A stretch of 64,000 nucleotides of DNA from Vibrio sp. B1FLJ16 (GCF_905175385.1 NZ_HG992749.1:2294001-2358000); one strand, 5' to 3'. Shown: positions 44,123-54,921, counted from the stretch's first letter. Notes: generated from the letters alone by a model not told the origin. Numbers and translations are program-made.

Positions 44123-45502
44123 TTATAGCTCATCAAAAGCCTCGATCGCTTCTGACAATTTCTTAACGCCATGGATCTGCATGCCATCAATGCCACCTTT
44201 AGGCATGTTAGCCGCAGGAACGATGGCTTTTTTGAAGCCATGTTTAAACGCTTCGTTTAATCGCTCCTGCCCGCTTGGTACCGGACGAATTTCACCTGCA
44301 AGTCCAACTTCACCAAAGATAACCACATCCTTTGGCAGTGCACGGTCACGAAAGCTTGATAATAAAGCCATGACTAATGCAAGGTCGGCACTGGTCTCGG
44401 TCACTTTTACGCCACCAACCACATTAACAAACACGTCCTGGTCTGCCATTTGCAGCCCGCCATGCTTATGGAGCACAGCCAATAATAAAGAGAGTCGGTT
44501 TTGCTCGAGGCCAACGGCAACCCGGCGAGGGTTCGCAAGCTGCGAATAATCCACCAGCGCCTGAATCTCTACTAATAGAGGACGGGTGCCTTCCCATACA
44601 ACCATGACGGATGAGCCTGAGGTTTCTTCCTCTCCTCTTGAAAGGAAAATCGCGGACGGGTTACTGACTTCTTTCAGACCTTGTCCTGTCATGGCAAATA
44701 CACCCAGCTCGTTCACTGCGCCAAAGCGGTTTTTATGGCTACGAAGTGTACGGAAGCGACTGTCAGTGCCACCATCCAGAAGTACAGAACAGTCAATAAT
44801 GTGTTCAAGCACTTTCGGGCCGGCAAGTGTACCGTCTTTTGTTACGTGACCAACGATAAATACCGCAACGTTATTCTGTTTCGCGTAGCGAGTCAGCGCC
44901 GTTGCCGATTCACGGACTTGCGCCACGCTACCTGGGGATGACTGTACATCCGAAACGTGCATCACCTGAATAGAGTCAATCACCATAATACGCGGCTGCT
45001 CTTTCTCGGCGATCTGACAGATTTTGTCTACGTTGGTCTCGGATAACATTTTCAGGTGTTCTTTTGGTAATCCAAGACGAGAGGCTCGCATCGCGACCTG
45101 TTGCAGTGATTCTTCGCCCGTCACGTACAGCGTTGGCATTTGTCCCGACAAAATACACATAGTCTGAAGTAACAGAGTCGATTTACCCGCACCAGGGTTA
45201 CCACCTATCAGTATTGCCGCACCGGGAACCACACCGCCGCCTAACACTCGATCTAGCTCTTTAAATCCACTGGTAAAGCGCGGCACCTCTTGCAAATTAA
45301 TTTCTGACAAGGTTTGCACAACCGCTTCTGTGGCCGAACCTGCATAGCCGGTTAAACGCTCGTTGCGTGCTACCGTTGGCGACGCTGCGATACGCACTTC
45401 CGTAATCGTGTTCCACGCACCGCACGCATTACACTGTCCCTGCCAACGTGGAAAATCTGCGCCACAATCATTACAAACATACGCTCGTTTTGCTTTCGCC
45501 AT
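44123..45502 (-). CDS. radA: DNA repair protein RadA (Sms)
   Basis: 459-residue RecA-like helicase that promotes branch migration in recombination. The N-terminal zinc finger is CNDCGADFPRWQGQCNACG (cysteines at 10, 13, 24, 27). The P-loop is GGNPGAGKSTLL, the RadA-specific KNRFG motif appears in SHKNRFGAVNELG, and the C-terminal Lon-protease-like domain has an inactive site. Length is usual (E. coli 460). It is upstream of EF-G2 on the same strand and divergent from the PilZ gene. Confidence 0.95.
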   Translation of the reverse strand: MAKAKRAYVCNDCGADFPRWQGQCNACGAWNTITEVRIAASPTVARNERLTGYAGSATEAVVQTLSEINLQEVPRFTSGFKELDRVLGGGVVPGAAILIGGNPGAGKSTLLLQTMCILSGQMPTLYVTGEESLQQVAMRASRLGLPKEHLKMLSETNVDKICQIAEKEQPRIMVIDSIQVMHVSDVQSSPGSVAQVRESATALTRYAKQNNVAVFIVGHVTKDGTLAGPKVLEHIIDCSVLLDGGTDSRFRTLRSHKNRFGAVNELGVFAMTGQGLKEVSNPSAIFLSRGEEETSGSSVMVVWEGTRPLLVEIQALVDYSQLANPRRVAVGLEQNRLSLLLAVLHKHGGLQMADQDVFVNVVGGVKVTETSADLALVMALLSSFRDRALPKDVVIFGEVGLAGEIRPVPSGQERLNEAFKHGFKKAIVPAANMPKGGIDGMQIHGVKKLSEAIEAFDEL

Positions 45503-45636
45503 GATGCCTCAATTTTTTCTACAAATGTGGCCAAGCACACCCACGCCAGATTTTTCTGATCTGGATTGGTGATACACTCAAGCTTTCCGGTGCTTAGCCG
45601 ATATAATTCGAACAACGACATACTCTAACAGAAATA

Positions 45637-47985
45637 ATGCTGCAATCTGAAATTCTCTCTCTCGCTGAACGACTCATCCCCGTTTATGGCTCTGTTGACT
45701 TTGATTTTGTCCTTGGCCAACTGACTGAGGAGTCCCCGCCCTCGACAAAAATTCTGGTAAAAATAGAACTCAATCGGTTGATGGCTCCATGCACAAAGAG
45801 CATTGATCTGCGCGGCCGTGTGAATGGCGAATGCAGAAAGTATGTGTTCGAAGGTATTTCACACTGGTTAGATGATGTTGCATTTAATGACTACCATAAA
45901 AACATTAAGAAATTTGGTAGCTATACTGAAGGCGTGTGGGAGACCCTGATAACTGCACGTAATAACTTTGCTTCAATGAGTAAACCGAGTTCTCAGCAGC
46001 AGAACGTTTCCTTAGCCAATACGAAAAGCCCCTTCTTAGCCGAACCAATTCAATTAGGGTACAACTTAAAACGCCAGGAAAAACGTTTAAAGCTCCAATC
46101 ACAAGTCGAGATCCAATGTTCTAACGGTCAACTCATTAATGGCTTAAGTATTGATCTGTCTAGCTCAGGGGCAAAGTTCAAAGTACCTGCCGCGTTTAAT
46201 TACAACCTTGGTGAAACCATAGAAGTCAGCTTTACCGAGTTAGCCAGTAAATCTCAGTTAGTCGGATTTGAAAAGCCGATGAGTTATCGGGTACTTGCTG
46301 TAGATAATTGCTATGAAAATGACGCTGTCCGATATTTACGAACCGCCCGCCTGACTGAAACCCAGCTGATCGACCGAGTAATAGACGAAGTACTGAACAG
46401 TGCTGAAAAACGCACCCGTCACGATAACCAAGATAAAATTATTCGTGCTCGTACCCGTGGTTATGAGCACATTGCATTAAAGCATACCAGCAACCTGCCT
46501 TTGTTCTTCCAGGGTAATGAACTGAAACTCGCTATGCTAACGCCAAACAACCAAAAATTATGGCAATACTGGCACGACGAGCGAAACCAACAGACTCTTG
46601 GCTCCCTGTTCCATTCAGAAAGAATTAAATCTTTGATTGCTCCCGGAGTGAAAGGAACAACGAATGTTCTCTACTCTTTCACTCACGACCACGAAAACAA
46701 AACCTATTTTTACTCGATGCTCAGACCGGAAGCGGACAGAGACCAGCGCCTGCTCTTCTGGCATATAGGGGCAAAACGTAAAAGTTGGCGGGTATTTCGG
46801 GTATCAATGTTTGAGCTATCCGAACAGGAAAAAAATGATTTAGCCTCCTTTTCAGCGGAGTTAGCGGAGACAACTCATTCCATCACTCATATGGGAATTT
46901 TGCAGGAAATATCGGATGAGCAATCTGGTCAGGACTACCTTTTAGCCGAGAAGCCTCGCGTACCTTCAAGCGCACTGAATGTTTTCCGACATCCAAGACG
47001 CATCATCGGCAGTCCTAAAGGGATTTATTTTGATGCACAAACACGGCGTAAAGAGCCTCGTTATCAGTTTAAGACGCCACTGGAACTGACCGCCGGTCAA
47101 ATAAACGTACCAGCACACAGTGTCGACATATCCAAACGAGGACTGGGGATCAGGCTGGATGAACCGACCACCTTGCGCTCAGGGCAAGAAGTTCTGATTA
47201 ATTTTCGCGAGTTACAACTCTACGACAAGAATCTACCCCTCTCTGCAGTGCCTTACCGGGCCGTACGTGTGAGTGCTGATGGTCGTCAGGTTCAGCTAGT
47301 GATTGATGAAAATAGTAAAACGATGCGAGTGATAGCTTTTTTCAATTCGATCATCGAACACAACCAGGATAAAATCATTCAACAGGATGAAGTTCTGCCC
47401 AGCAATGCGTTATTAGAGAGACTCCATAGCATCCTGCTATCGAGATCGTTGAGCTCGCCGATTTTTATCAGCAAAACGTCATCAGGCTCCTTTAACACAT
47501 CGGTTATTGGTGTGAGCTCCCCCTTGCCTAAACATATCGAGCTATGCGCTCAACTAGGGCATGACAACAAATTTTCACTGGAGCCTATTTTTAAAGGGCG
47601 AACTAGCACACTGATTGCTGAGCCTGTAAAGCGCGTCGAAGGTGCAACGGCAAAACATCAGGATATTTACCTCAGTGCTTCAAAAGTCGGTAGAAAGATA
47701 ACTCATATTGAATCTAAGCTGCGTCAGGATTTTAAAAGCGTAAAGGAACGTATCCACTTTATTAAGAAAGCACGCATGTTGGGAGATTTCTATGTACTGC
47801 GTTTGTCTGCGGTACCTATTTTCGACCCGATGACCTCTTTACTAAGACAAGACTTAGAGGAGCTTGCTGACTTCAGCCTACACCAGGCAAGCAAGCTGGA
47901 AACAGAACTGACTGCTTTGGTTGGATACTGTGAATTTGAAGACATCACAGAAGAGATCATTGTAAGACTTGAGCTGACTAGCTAA
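45637..47985 (+). CDS. Double PilZ-domain cyclic-di-GMP receptor protein
   Basis: 782 residues. Two PilZ domains can be seen. The first (about residues 145-250) has RQEKR as the arginine switch and DLSSSGAKF. The second (about 470-575) has a full signature, RRKEPRYQF with RxxxR and DISKRGLGI with DxSxxG. Other parts show no known enzyme motif. The position between radA and serB matches the V. cholerae PilZ gene VC2344 (often called PlzC), which is the basis for a tentative orthology. It is probably a large c-di-GMP effector; the output is unknown. Confidence 0.82.
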   Translation: MLQSEILSLAERLIPVYGSVDFDFVLGQLTEESPPSTKILVKIELNRLMAPCTKSIDLRGRVNGECRKYVFEGISHWLDDVAFNDYHKNIKKFGSYTEGVWETLITARNNFASMSKPSSQQQNVSLANTKSPFLAEPIQLGYNLKRQEKRLKLQSQVEIQCSNGQLINGLSIDLSSSGAKFKVPAAFNYNLGETIEVSFTELASKSQLVGFEKPMSYRVLAVDNCYENDAVRYLRTARLTETQLIDRVIDEVLNSAEKRTRHDNQDKIIRARTRGYEHIALKHTSNLPLFFQGNELKLAMLTPNNQKLWQYWHDERNQQTLGSLFHSERIKSLIAPGVKGTTNVLYSFTHDHENKTYFYSMLRPEADRDQRLLFWHIGAKRKSWRVFRVSMFELSEQEKNDLASFSAELAETTHSITHMGILQEISDEQSGQDYLLAEKPRVPSSALNVFRHPRRIIGSPKGIYFDAQTRRKEPRYQFKTPLELTAGQINVPAHSVDISKRGLGIRLDEPTTLRSGQEVLINFRELQLYDKNLPLSAVPYRAVRVSADGRQVQLVIDENSKTMRVIAFFNSIIEHNQDKIIQQDEVLPSNALLERLHSILLSRSLSSPIFISKTSSGSFNTSVIGVSSPLPKHIELCAQLGHDNKFSLEPIFKGRTSTLIAEPVKRVEGATAKHQDIYLSASKVGRKITHIESKLRQDFKSVKERIHFIKKARMLGDFYVLRLSAVPIFDPMTSLLRQDLEELADFSLHQASKLETELTALVGYCEFEDITEEIIVRLELTS

Positions 47986-47987
47986 AC

Positions 47988-48016
47988 AAAACACCGCCTC
48001 AATAGGCGGTGTTTTT
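47988..48016. terminator. Bidirectional terminator between the PilZ gene and serB
   Basis: AAACACCGCC and GGCGGTGTTT pair around TCAATA with a T-run on the plus strand and an A-run before it. Confidence 0.88.
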
Positions 48017-48047
48017 AACTTTGATTATTTAACAGAGTTCTGCATAG

Positions 48048-49028
48048 CTACGGCTTCGACTTCCAGCTAATTTTTTGTTGTTTAACCAGTGCCCCTGAGA
48101 GGATACAAAGTACGCCACCCAAGCCGGAATACCTAATCGCTGCTTGTGCTTGCGCCTCTACTTTTGGTTTCGCGTGATAAGCAATACCAAGACCTGCTGC
48201 AGACATCATCACCAAGTCATTCGCACCATCACCAACTGCAACTGTATTATGCTGCTCAATGTCATAGTCGTCTGCCAGTTCCACAAGTATGTCAGACTTC
48301 ACTTGTGCGTTAACAACATCACCAAGCACTTTACCGGTTAGTTTACCGTCAATGATTTCCAGTTTGTTTGAACGGGCAAAGTCCAGCCCAACTTTCTCTT
48401 TAATATAATCGGAGAAATAGTCAAAACCGCCGGACGCAATTGCCGTTTTCCATCCCAACGCTTTAAAGGTAGCAATGAGTGCTTCGAAATCTTGCATAAA
48501 TGGCAGTTCAGCTCGCACTTGTTCGAGGATAGATTCATCGGCACCTTGCAGTTTACCAACACGTTGGCGAAGACTCTGCTCAAAATCGAGTTCACCTTGC
48601 ATCGCACGCTCTGTTACTTCGGCGACTTCTTCTCCGACACCCGCTAACTTAGCGATCTCATCAATACACTCAATTTCAATCGCTGTGGAGTCCATATCAA
48701 ACACCACCAGGCCGGCTGAGGATAAATCAGGCACTTCATTTAACGACGCATAATCTAACTGAAGACTTTGTAAAATCGTCTCATGTTGAGGTGTAAGCTC
48801 ACCAGACATCAAAGCCACTTCATACTGGCCTACTTTCCACGTATCCAGCACGGTATTATAAAAGCCGGTAAAGAAATCAATATCTTCGAAATGTCGCGGT
48901 GACAGGTATGTTGAAAAAACAATCCAGTTTGCTTTGGCTCTGTCTAGTTGCGTAGCAAATCGGGTTTCGGGCAATCGTTTTAAAAGTGTCGTATGTTTTC
49001 GAATAGGCAAGCTTTTTGACGCGTCCAT
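48048..49028 (-). CDS. serB: Phosphoserine phosphatase
   Basis: Last step of serine biosynthesis, hydrolysing phosphoserine. HAD-family motif I is FDMDSTAIEIECIDEIAKLAG with the nucleophile in DMDST, motif II has SGGFDYF, and motif III is GDGANDLVMM. The 326-residue protein carries an N-terminal regulatory region like E. coli SerB (322). It is divergent from the ytjB gene, as in E. coli (smp-serB). Confidence 0.94.
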   Translation of the reverse strand: MDASKSLPIRKHTTLLKRLPETRFATQLDRAKANWIVFSTYLSPRHFEDIDFFTGFYNTVLDTWKVGQYEVALMSGELTPQHETILQSLQLDYASLNEVPDLSSAGLVVFDMDSTAIEIECIDEIAKLAGVGEEVAEVTERAMQGELDFEQSLRQRVGKLQGADESILEQVRAELPFMQDFEALIATFKALGWKTAIASGGFDYFSDYIKEKVGLDFARSNKLEIIDGKLTGKVLGDVVNAQVKSDILVELADDYDIEQHNTVAVGDGANDLVMMSAAGLGIAYHAKPKVEAQAQAAIRYSGLGGVLCILSGALVKQQKISWKSKP

Positions 49029-49120
49029 GTATATAATCCTTTTTGACTTTGCTAAAAAGTTACCTCAACAAACTAAAAAGGCAAGTCTTTGTTTTGTTTT
49101 TAAATCGATGAGTAAAGAGC

Positions 49121-49726
49121 ATGAGTGAATCCTTATTCTCAGTAAGGAATGCCCTGCGAGCACTGGCACTAATACTATTGTGTGTGATGTTGTTTATGAC
49201 AATAAAGAACAGTGTGATAATCAGTAAGGGCAATGAGAAAATTCAAGCGCATCAGCTTGAAACACTCACCAAAGTTTTGATTTCACAGGCATCTCTGTCT
49301 GCCAGTGAAATGATTGTGAACAATGACCAGGAACGACTGCTGCAGCTGACTAACCAGCTCGCGCAAGATCGTCTGGTGTTTGATGCAACCATTTATGATG
49401 CAGAAGGCGTGCGCCTCGCCTCGAGTGAAGATGCGTTATCAGTACGAGAAGTATTGGGATTAGATACCCCGTTAGCGACCGCTTCGATTGGCCGCCAACA
49501 ACTGCTGGAGCCCGTCGTCGCTGACGGTTCTGTAGTAGGTTTTATTCGGGTTACCTTCGAAACAGGCAAGGTGACGGCTATCTCCGATCATCACTACCGT
49601 AAGAGCGATCGCTACATGTACCTGATGGTTCTGATGAGCTTCCTGTGTGGCATGCTGATTATTATAATTTTGCACAGTCAGCCGATTCGCCGGAAGAAAG
49701 GCGAAAATTTATTGCTTACAAAGTAA
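49121..49726 (+). CDS. ytjB: YtjB/Smp family membrane protein
   Basis: 201 residues: an N-terminal membrane helix (ALALILLCVMLFMTIK), a periplasmic domain of about 125 residues resembling a sensor fold, and a second helix near the end (YLMVLMSFLCGMLIIIILH). This is the SMP_2 family, whose E. coli member (Smp) lies next to serB. Function is not established. ORF starts 92 bp from serB with a shared control region. Confidence 0.75.
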   Translation: MSESLFSVRNALRALALILLCVMLFMTIKNSVIISKGNEKIQAHQLETLTKVLISQASLSASEMIVNNDQERLLQLTNQLAQDRLVFDATIYDAEGVRLASSEDALSVREVLGLDTPLATASIGRQQLLEPVVADGSVVGFIRVTFETGKVTAISDHHYRKSDRYMYLMVLMSFLCGMLIIIILHSQPIRRKKGENLLLTK

Positions 49727-49761
49727 GAAATGATGGCTCCAGATATAAGTTGAAGTATAAA

Positions 49762-49787
49762 AAACGGCTCGCAGTTGCGAGCCGTTT
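49762..49787. terminator. Bidirectional terminator between ytjB and deoD
   Basis: AAACGGCTCGC and GCGAGCCGTTT form an 11-bp perfect stem around AGTT; the minus strand has the better T-run (TTTTTTAT) and serves deoD. Confidence 0.88.
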
Positions 49788-49809
49788 AGCATTCAATCAG
49801 ATAAGAAAA

Positions 49810-50529
49810 TTAATCTTTATCACCCAGCAGTACAGAGTCCAGAGCGATCAACATCATTTCGTTAAACGTGCTCTGACGCTCGTCAGAAGTGGTTTGCTCG
49901 CCTGTTTTAATATGGTCTGAAACCGTACAGATAGTCAGAGCTTTTGCACCGTACTCAGCAGCAACCCCGTAAATACCAGCCGCTTCCATTTCAACGCCAA
50001 CAATGCCGTATTTATCCATTACATCAAACATCTCTGGATCCGGGGTATAGAAAAGCTCAGCAGAAAATAGGTTACCGACCTTTACATCAATGCCGCGCGC
50101 TTTCGCCGCTTCTTCTGCTGCACGTACCATTTTGTAATCAGCAATCGCAGCAAAGTCATGTCCTTTGAAGCGAATACGGTTAACTTTAGAGTCGGTACAT
50201 GCTCCCATACCAATGACCACATCACGCACTTTGATGTCTTCATTGACAGCACCACAGCTACCGACACGAATTACCTTTTTAACACCAAAGTCTTTGATTA
50301 ATTCAGTCACATAGATAGAGCAAGACGGAATGCCCATACCATGGCCCATTACCGAGATCTTACGACCTTTGTATGTGCCGGTATAGCCAAACATATTGCG
50401 CACGTCACAAACCTGAACCACATCTTCAAGGAACGTTTCTGCGATGTATTTTGCTCGTAGCGGGTCACCAGGCATTAAAACAACGTCTGCGAATGCACCC
50501 ATTTCAGCATTGATATGAGGAGTTGCCAT
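49810..50529 (-). CDS. deoD: Purine nucleoside phosphorylase
   Basis: Cleaves purine (deoxy)ribonucleosides with phosphate to base and (deoxy)ribose 1-phosphate. 239 residues, as in the hexameric bacterial enzyme, with [30 protein letters not shown] in part at the start, [16 protein letters not shown], and [22 protein letters not shown] near the nucleoside site (E and M conserved). The aspartate in [10 protein letters not shown] fits catalysis. It is the last deo gene. The 159-bp gap to deoB contains a strong terminator. Confidence 0.95.
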   Translation of the reverse strand: MATPHINAEMGAFADVVLMPGDPLRAKYIAETFLEDVVQVCDVRNMFGYTGTYKGRKISVMGHGMGIPSCSIYVTELIKDFGVKKVIRVGSCGAVNEDIKVRDVVIGMGACTDSKVNRIRFKGHDFAAIADYKMVRAAEEAAKARGIDVKVGNLFSAELFYTPDPEMFDVMDKYGIVGVEMEAAGIYGVAAEYGAKALTICTVSDHIKTGEQTTSDERQSTFNEMMLIALDSVLLGDKD

Positions 50530-50646
50530 GTTTCTTTTCCTTAACCTTTCTCTGGCATATCGCGCTTAATACGTGCCAGCCAGAGTGTTTTTCGACATGT
50601 AATAGATAGCGATTCACATAACTAGCTATCCACTACTGCTAGATAA

Positions 50647-50677
50647 AAAACTAGGAGCTACATGAGCTCCTAGTTTT
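50647..50677 (-). terminator. Terminator between deoB and deoD
   Basis: AAAACTAGGAGCT and AGCTCCTAGTTTT form a perfect 13-bp stem around ACATG with a T-run on the minus strand. It lies inside the presumed deoCABD unit, so deoD would need its own promoter or partial read-through. Confidence 0.85.
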
Positions 50678-50688
50678 GAATATCCTAA

Positions 50689-51909
50689 TTATAGGAAGTT
50701 TTTACCGTAATCCATTGGCGATGTACCAAAGTGGCTCGCCAGTGTTTGACCGATATCAGCAAACGTATCACGAAGGCCAAGAGAGCCAGCCGGTACTTTG
50801 TTGCCGTAAACCAACACTGGAATGTGTTCACGTGTATGGTCTGTGCCTGGCCACGTTGGGTCACAACCGTGGTCTGCAGTCAGGATCAACACATCGTCTT
50901 CTTCCATTAGCTCTAGTACTTCGTTGATTCGGCCATCAAAGTACTCAAGAGCCGCAGCGTAACCCGCTACATCACGGCGGTGACCGTATGCTGAGTCAAA
51001 ATCTACGAAGTTTGTGAATACGATTGTGTTATCGCCAGCTGCTTTAATTTGCTCTAGCGTTGCTTCAAACAGCGCAGGAATACCGTTCGCTTTCACTTTT
51101 TTCGTGATACCGCAGTTCGCGTAGATGTCTGCAATCTTGCCGATAGAAACAACTTCGCCTTGCTTCTCTTCAACAAGCTTTTGCAGAACGGTTGCTGATG
51201 GTGGCTCTACAGACAGGTCACGGCGGTTACCTGTACGCTCAAACTGACCTTTACCAGGACCAGTGAATGGACGTGCAATTACACGGCCAATGTTGTAATC
51301 AGCCAGTTCTTCACGAGCGATCTGGCAAAGATCAAGCAAGCGATCCAGGCCAAATGTCTCTTCATGACATGCGATCTGGAATACAGAGTCTGCAGAAGTA
51401 TAGAAGATAGGCAGACCTGTCTTCATGTGCTCTTCACCCAAGTCGTCCAGTACTTGTGTACCAGATGCATGACAATTACCTAAGTAACCATCAAGACCAG
51501 CACGCTCAAGGATGCGGTTAGTCAACTCTTCAGGGAAGCTGTTTGTCTTGTTAGTGAAGTAACCCCAATCAAACAGTACAGGAACACCCGCAATTTCCCA
51601 GTGGCCAGAAGGAGTATCTTTGCCTGATGAAAGCTCTGCTGCGTGTCCGTAAGCACCGATGATTTCTGCATCAGCATCTAAACCCGGAGCAAAACGACCA
51701 GTAGACTCTTTGTGAGCCATCGCTAGACCTAATTTAGACAGGTTTGGAAGACGAAGTGCGCCCTGACGTTTATCGTTATCTGCCTGACATTTTTCACAGA
51801 AGTCAGCGATATGCCCAAGTGTATCTGAACCTACATCACCAAATTGCTCTGCATCAGCGGTTGCACCAATGCCGAATGAGTCTAGTACTAAAATAAATGC
51901 TCTTTTCAT
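50689..51909 (-). CDS. deoB: Phosphopentomutase
   Basis: Interconverts (deoxy)ribose 1- and 5-phosphates, linking nucleoside phosphorolysis to DeoC. Alkaline-phosphatase superfamily metal ligands are seen in [29 protein letters not shown] (in part) and in [28 protein letters not shown] (in part). 406 residues (E. coli 407). It is 179 bp from deoA on the same strand. The end has a terminator. Confidence 0.95.
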   Translation of the reverse strand: MKRAFILVLDSFGIGATADAEQFGDVGSDTLGHIADFCEKCQADNDKRQGALRLPNLSKLGLAMAHKESTGRFAPGLDADAEIIGAYGHAAELSSGKDTPSGHWEIAGVPVLFDWGYFTNKTNSFPEELTNRILERAGLDGYLGNCHASGTQVLDDLGEEHMKTGLPIFYTSADSVFQIACHEETFGLDRLLDLCQIAREELADYNIGRVIARPFTGPGKGQFERTGNRRDLSVEPPSATVLQKLVEEKQGEVVSIGKIADIYANCGITKKVKANGIPALFEATLEQIKAAGDNTIVFTNFVDFDSAYGHRRDVAGYAAALEYFDGRINEVLELMEEDDVLILTADHGCDPTWPGTDHTREHIPVLVYGNKVPAGSLGLRDTFADIGQTLASHFGTSPMDYGKNFL

Positions 51910-52087
51910 TGCTTATTCCTTCGGTCCACTCGGCAAGTTTCTAACGTTGAGCAGACCTTGTGTAAAAAATTTTCTGATTCAGAACCGAAAACAAGCGCGC
52001 AAAATCCTGCCCTGGAAATACCGTCAAAAGAAAAGTATCAATTGACGGCTTTAACCAGTGAAGAGAATCAAACGCTTATGTGGGTCG

Positions 52088-53416
52088 TTAAATATCTTCT
52101 GCGCGGATTTGGCGGTAAACCTCTGGTGTTGGTGTGTACTCACCACCAACTTTAATAGCACTGCGAAGTGCTTTTGCCGCTTCTTCCCACTGCTCTTCAG
52201 TGCGAGCGTGGATTACCGCAAGAGGCTTGTCGCTATCAGCAACTTCGCCAAGACGGATAAACTCATCGAAACCAACCGCGTAGTCGATGACATCAGTTGC
52301 AACGCGGCGACCACCACCCATCGCAACGACAGCCATACCAATGGCACGAGTATCCATCGCTGAAACAATGCCTGTTTCCGTTGCGTAAACAGGTTTAATA
52401 ATTTCTGCTTTTTCCAGGTAGTTTTCGTAGTTTGCTACGAAGTCTGCAGGGCCACCAAGGCCGGCGATCATTTTACCGAAGCACTCTGCTGCTTTACCGT
52501 TGTCTAGCACTTCCATCAGTTTCGCGCGTGCGTCTTCTGTATCTTTCGCCAGCTTACCCAGTACCAGCATTTCCGCACATGAAGCCATCGTCACTTCAAG
52601 AAGACGTGGATTACGGTATTCACCAGTCAGGAATCGAACCGCTTCACGGACTTCAACGGCGTTACCCGCCGATGATGCCAACACCTGGTTCATGTCTGTC
52701 AGGATTGCAGTCGTCTTAGTACCAGCACCGTTTGCTACTGCTACGATAGATTTCGCTAACTCTTCAGACGCTTCGTAAGTTGGCATGAATGCGCCAGAAC
52801 CTACTTTTACATCCATAACCAGAGATTCCAGACCCGCTGCCAGTTTCTTAGAAAGAATAGAAGCGGTGATAAGCGAAATGTTATCAACGGTTGCGGTAAT
52901 ATCGCGCGTCGCATAAACACGCTTATCAGCAGGCGCCAAGTCACCTGTTTGGCCGATGATTGCAACACCCGCGTCTTTGGTTACCTGACCAAAAACTTCG
53001 TTGGTTGGTGTGATGTTGTAGCCTGGAATAGACTCTAATTTATCTAGCGTACCACCCGTATGCCCAAGGCCACGGCCGGAAATCATTGGTACAAAACCGC
53101 CACATGCTGCCACCATAGGGCCAAGCATGAGAGACGTAACGTCACCAACGCCACCTGTTGAGTGCTTATCGACAATCGGGCCGCCAAAGTTCATATGGCT
53201 CCAGTCGATAACCATACCTGAATCACGCATAGCACAAGTCAGCGCGATTCGTTCTTCCATCGTCATTTCATTGAAGAAAATAGCCATAGCAAAAGCCGCA
53301 ATCTGACCTTCAGATACAGTGTTGTTTGCTACACCTTGGATAAAGAAATTAATTTCGTCAGCGGTAAGGGCTTCGCCGTCACGTTTTTTACGGATGATTT
53401 CTTGTGGTAAATACAT
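52088..53416 (-). CDS. deoA: Thymidine phosphorylase
   Basis: Phosphorolyses thymidine to thymine and 2-deoxyribose 1-phosphate. The 442-residue protein has the family signature region [22 protein letters not shown] (in part), with the KHSTGGVGD anion loop, and [22 protein letters not shown] (in part). Length matches E. coli DeoA (440). An ERIC-like element fills most of the gap to deoC. Confidence 0.95.
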   Translation of the reverse strand: MYLPQEIIRKKRDGEALTADEINFFIQGVANNTVSEGQIAAFAMAIFFNEMTMEERIALTCAMRDSGMVIDWSHMNFGGPIVDKHSTGGVGDVTSLMLGPMVAACGGFVPMISGRGLGHTGGTLDKLESIPGYNITPTNEVFGQVTKDAGVAIIGQTGDLAPADKRVYATRDITATVDNISLITASILSKKLAAGLESLVMDVKVGSGAFMPTYEASEELAKSIVAVANGAGTKTTAILTDMNQVLASSAGNAVEVREAVRFLTGEYRNPRLLEVTMASCAEMLVLGKLAKDTEDARAKLMEVLDNGKAAECFGKMIAGLGGPADFVANYENYLEKAEIIKPVYATETGIVSAMDTRAIGMAVVAMGGGRRVATDVIDYAVGFDEFIRLGEVADSDKPLAVIHARTEEQWEEAAKALRSAIKVGGEYTPTPEVYRQIRAEDI

Positions 53417-53484
53417 TAGTGCCTCCCAAGCTTTCTATTATCAATGGTAAAAATAGGAGCTATGGTAAAAGTAGGACAGAAAAG

Positions 53485-53510
53485 TGGTAGCACCAAACGC
53501 GGTGCTACCA
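53485..53510 (-). terminator. Hairpin between deoC and deoA
   Basis: TGGTAGCACC and GGTGCTACCA pair perfectly around AAACGC on the same transcript. The minus strand has only a short T-run after it (ACTTTTC), so it may be a processing or weak stop site. Confidence 0.5.
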
Positions 53511-53529
53511 TTTAGACAGATTCTTTAGT

Positions 53530-53657
53530 CACATCTAAAATAGTCGGCGTTGCAGCTAGGCGACAAGTAAGTTCATCCCTATGAGCATAGGGGTTCTATG
53601 TGATTAGGGTGAACTTATGCAGTCAACAACGCTGCAGCGTCAAATATGACGGATGTG
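53530..53657. repeat. ERIC-like intergenic repeat, 128 bp
   Basis: The element is bounded by CACATC at one end and GATGTG at the other. Read on the minus strand it contains the ERIC landmarks: CTGCAGCGTTGTTGACTGC, then a hairpin of GTTCACCCTAATCACATAGA and a partly complementary segment, then GTCGCCTAGCTGCAACG. Size and order match the ERIC/IRU consensus (about 127 bp). It abuts the deoC stop codon and lies inside the deo transcript. Confidence 0.8.
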
Positions 53658-54434
53658 TTAGTAAGCTGTTGGATCAGCTGTTTCGTCTGTTACTTCTAAT
53701 GTATTAAGTAGGTTAGTCAGCAGGCTTGACGCACCGAAACGGTAGTGACGAGCATCAACCCAGTTGTCACCCAGGATTTCGTCAGCCATTGCTAAGTATG
53801 CTTGTGCATCTTCAGCAGTACGCACACCACCAGCAGGTTTAAAGCCAACTGTTTCTGCAACACCCATATCACGAATAACTTCTAGCATCATACGAGCGTA
53901 TTCTGGCGTTGCGTTCACTGGCACTTTACCAGTTGAAGTTTTAATAAAGTCAGCACCTGCTTCGATACAGATTTGAGATGCTTTCTTGATAAGTGCTTCT
54001 TCTTTCAGTTCACCCGTTTCGATGATTACTTTCAGAAGAATGTCACCACAAGCTTCTTTACATTGCTTAACCAGTTCGAAGCCCACTTTCTCATCACCCG
54101 CCATTAATGCACGGTATGGGAAAACTACGTCAACTTCGTCTGCACCGTAAGCCACTGCCGCCTTAGTTTCAGCTACGGCAATTTCGATGTCGTCGTTACC
54201 GTGTGGGAAGTTAGTCACAGTTGCAATGCGAACTTCTGGAGTGCCTTGCTCACGAAGTGTCTTCTTAGCAATAGGAATAAAGCGAGGGTAAATACAGATT
54301 GCAGCAGTGTTGCCTACTGCTGTTTTCGCGTCATGACATAGTGAGATCACTTTTGCATCTGTGTCGTCGTCATTCAGCGTTGTAAGATCCATAAGTTTAA
54401 GTGCACGTAGTGCAGCTGCTTTTAAATCGCTCAT
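53658..54434 (-). CDS. deoC: Deoxyribose-phosphate aldolase
   Basis: Splits 2-deoxyribose 5-phosphate into acetaldehyde and glyceraldehyde 3-phosphate. The Schiff-base lysine lies in [10 protein letters not shown] (about residue 167), with the second active-site lysine in [11 protein letters not shown] (about residue 201). 258 residues matches E. coli DeoC (259). It is the first gene of deoC-deoA-deoB-deoD and has a 565-bp gap upstream. Confidence 0.95.
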   Translation of the reverse strand: MSDLKAAALRALKLMDLTTLNDDDTDAKVISLCHDAKTAVGNTAAICIYPRFIPIAKKTLREQGTPEVRIATVTNFPHGNDDIEIAVAETKAAVAYGADEVDVVFPYRALMAGDEKVGFELVKQCKEACGDILLKVIIETGELKEEALIKKASQICIEAGADFIKTSTGKVPVNATPEYARMMLEVIRDMGVAETVGFKPAGGVRTAEDAQAYLAMADEILGDNWVDARHYRFGASSLLTNLLNTLEVTDETADPTAY

Positions 54435-54857
54435 TTCTATCTCCGATCAATATTCAAAAAATTCACTACTCAGCCTCATATCTCACCTCTAACTATAATC
54501 AAGGAGTCGAGATAATGTTAAAAATGGCTCAGTAATCGATTTATGAACGGACTTTGTTCCATGAAGACTCGGCGTAGACTGCGAAAATGTCTTATGCCAA
54601 TTGCTATCCTTGTCACCGCACAGTACCAGTTTGGCCTATGGCACAACAATCTATGATTGCGGTGTCTTTAATATCACATCACCAGCAAAATGCCTACGAG
54701 ATCTAATATTTCAGGGAAATTCATTTACCCATTGAGTAAGTTGTGTTCGCCTTTTGATGTCTACATTATAGATATTCATCGCAAAACTGTAGTACCAAAT
54801 AGAGCGCAAACGGTTTGTATCTCAAAATTTTCAGGCTTTCCTTTCTCTCGATAGTCA

Positions 54858-54874
54858 GATGAGAATCATTATCT
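54858..54874. promoter_or_regulatory. Fur-box-like sequence
   Basis: GATGAGAATCATTATCT resembles the second half of the Fur consensus (GATAATCATTATC, one mismatch). No iron gene is nearby, so it is either accidental or marks an unannotated transcript. Confidence 0.3.
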
Positions 54875-54905
54875 AGGGTCTGTTGACCTAGGCACTATCT
54901 AAAAA

Positions 54906-54921
54906 TTTTCAGCGCTGAAAA
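54906..54921. repeat. Perfect 16-bp palindrome
   Basis: TTTTCAGCGCTGAAAA is fully self-complementary and lies just beyond the nupC terminator. Confidence 0.5.
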
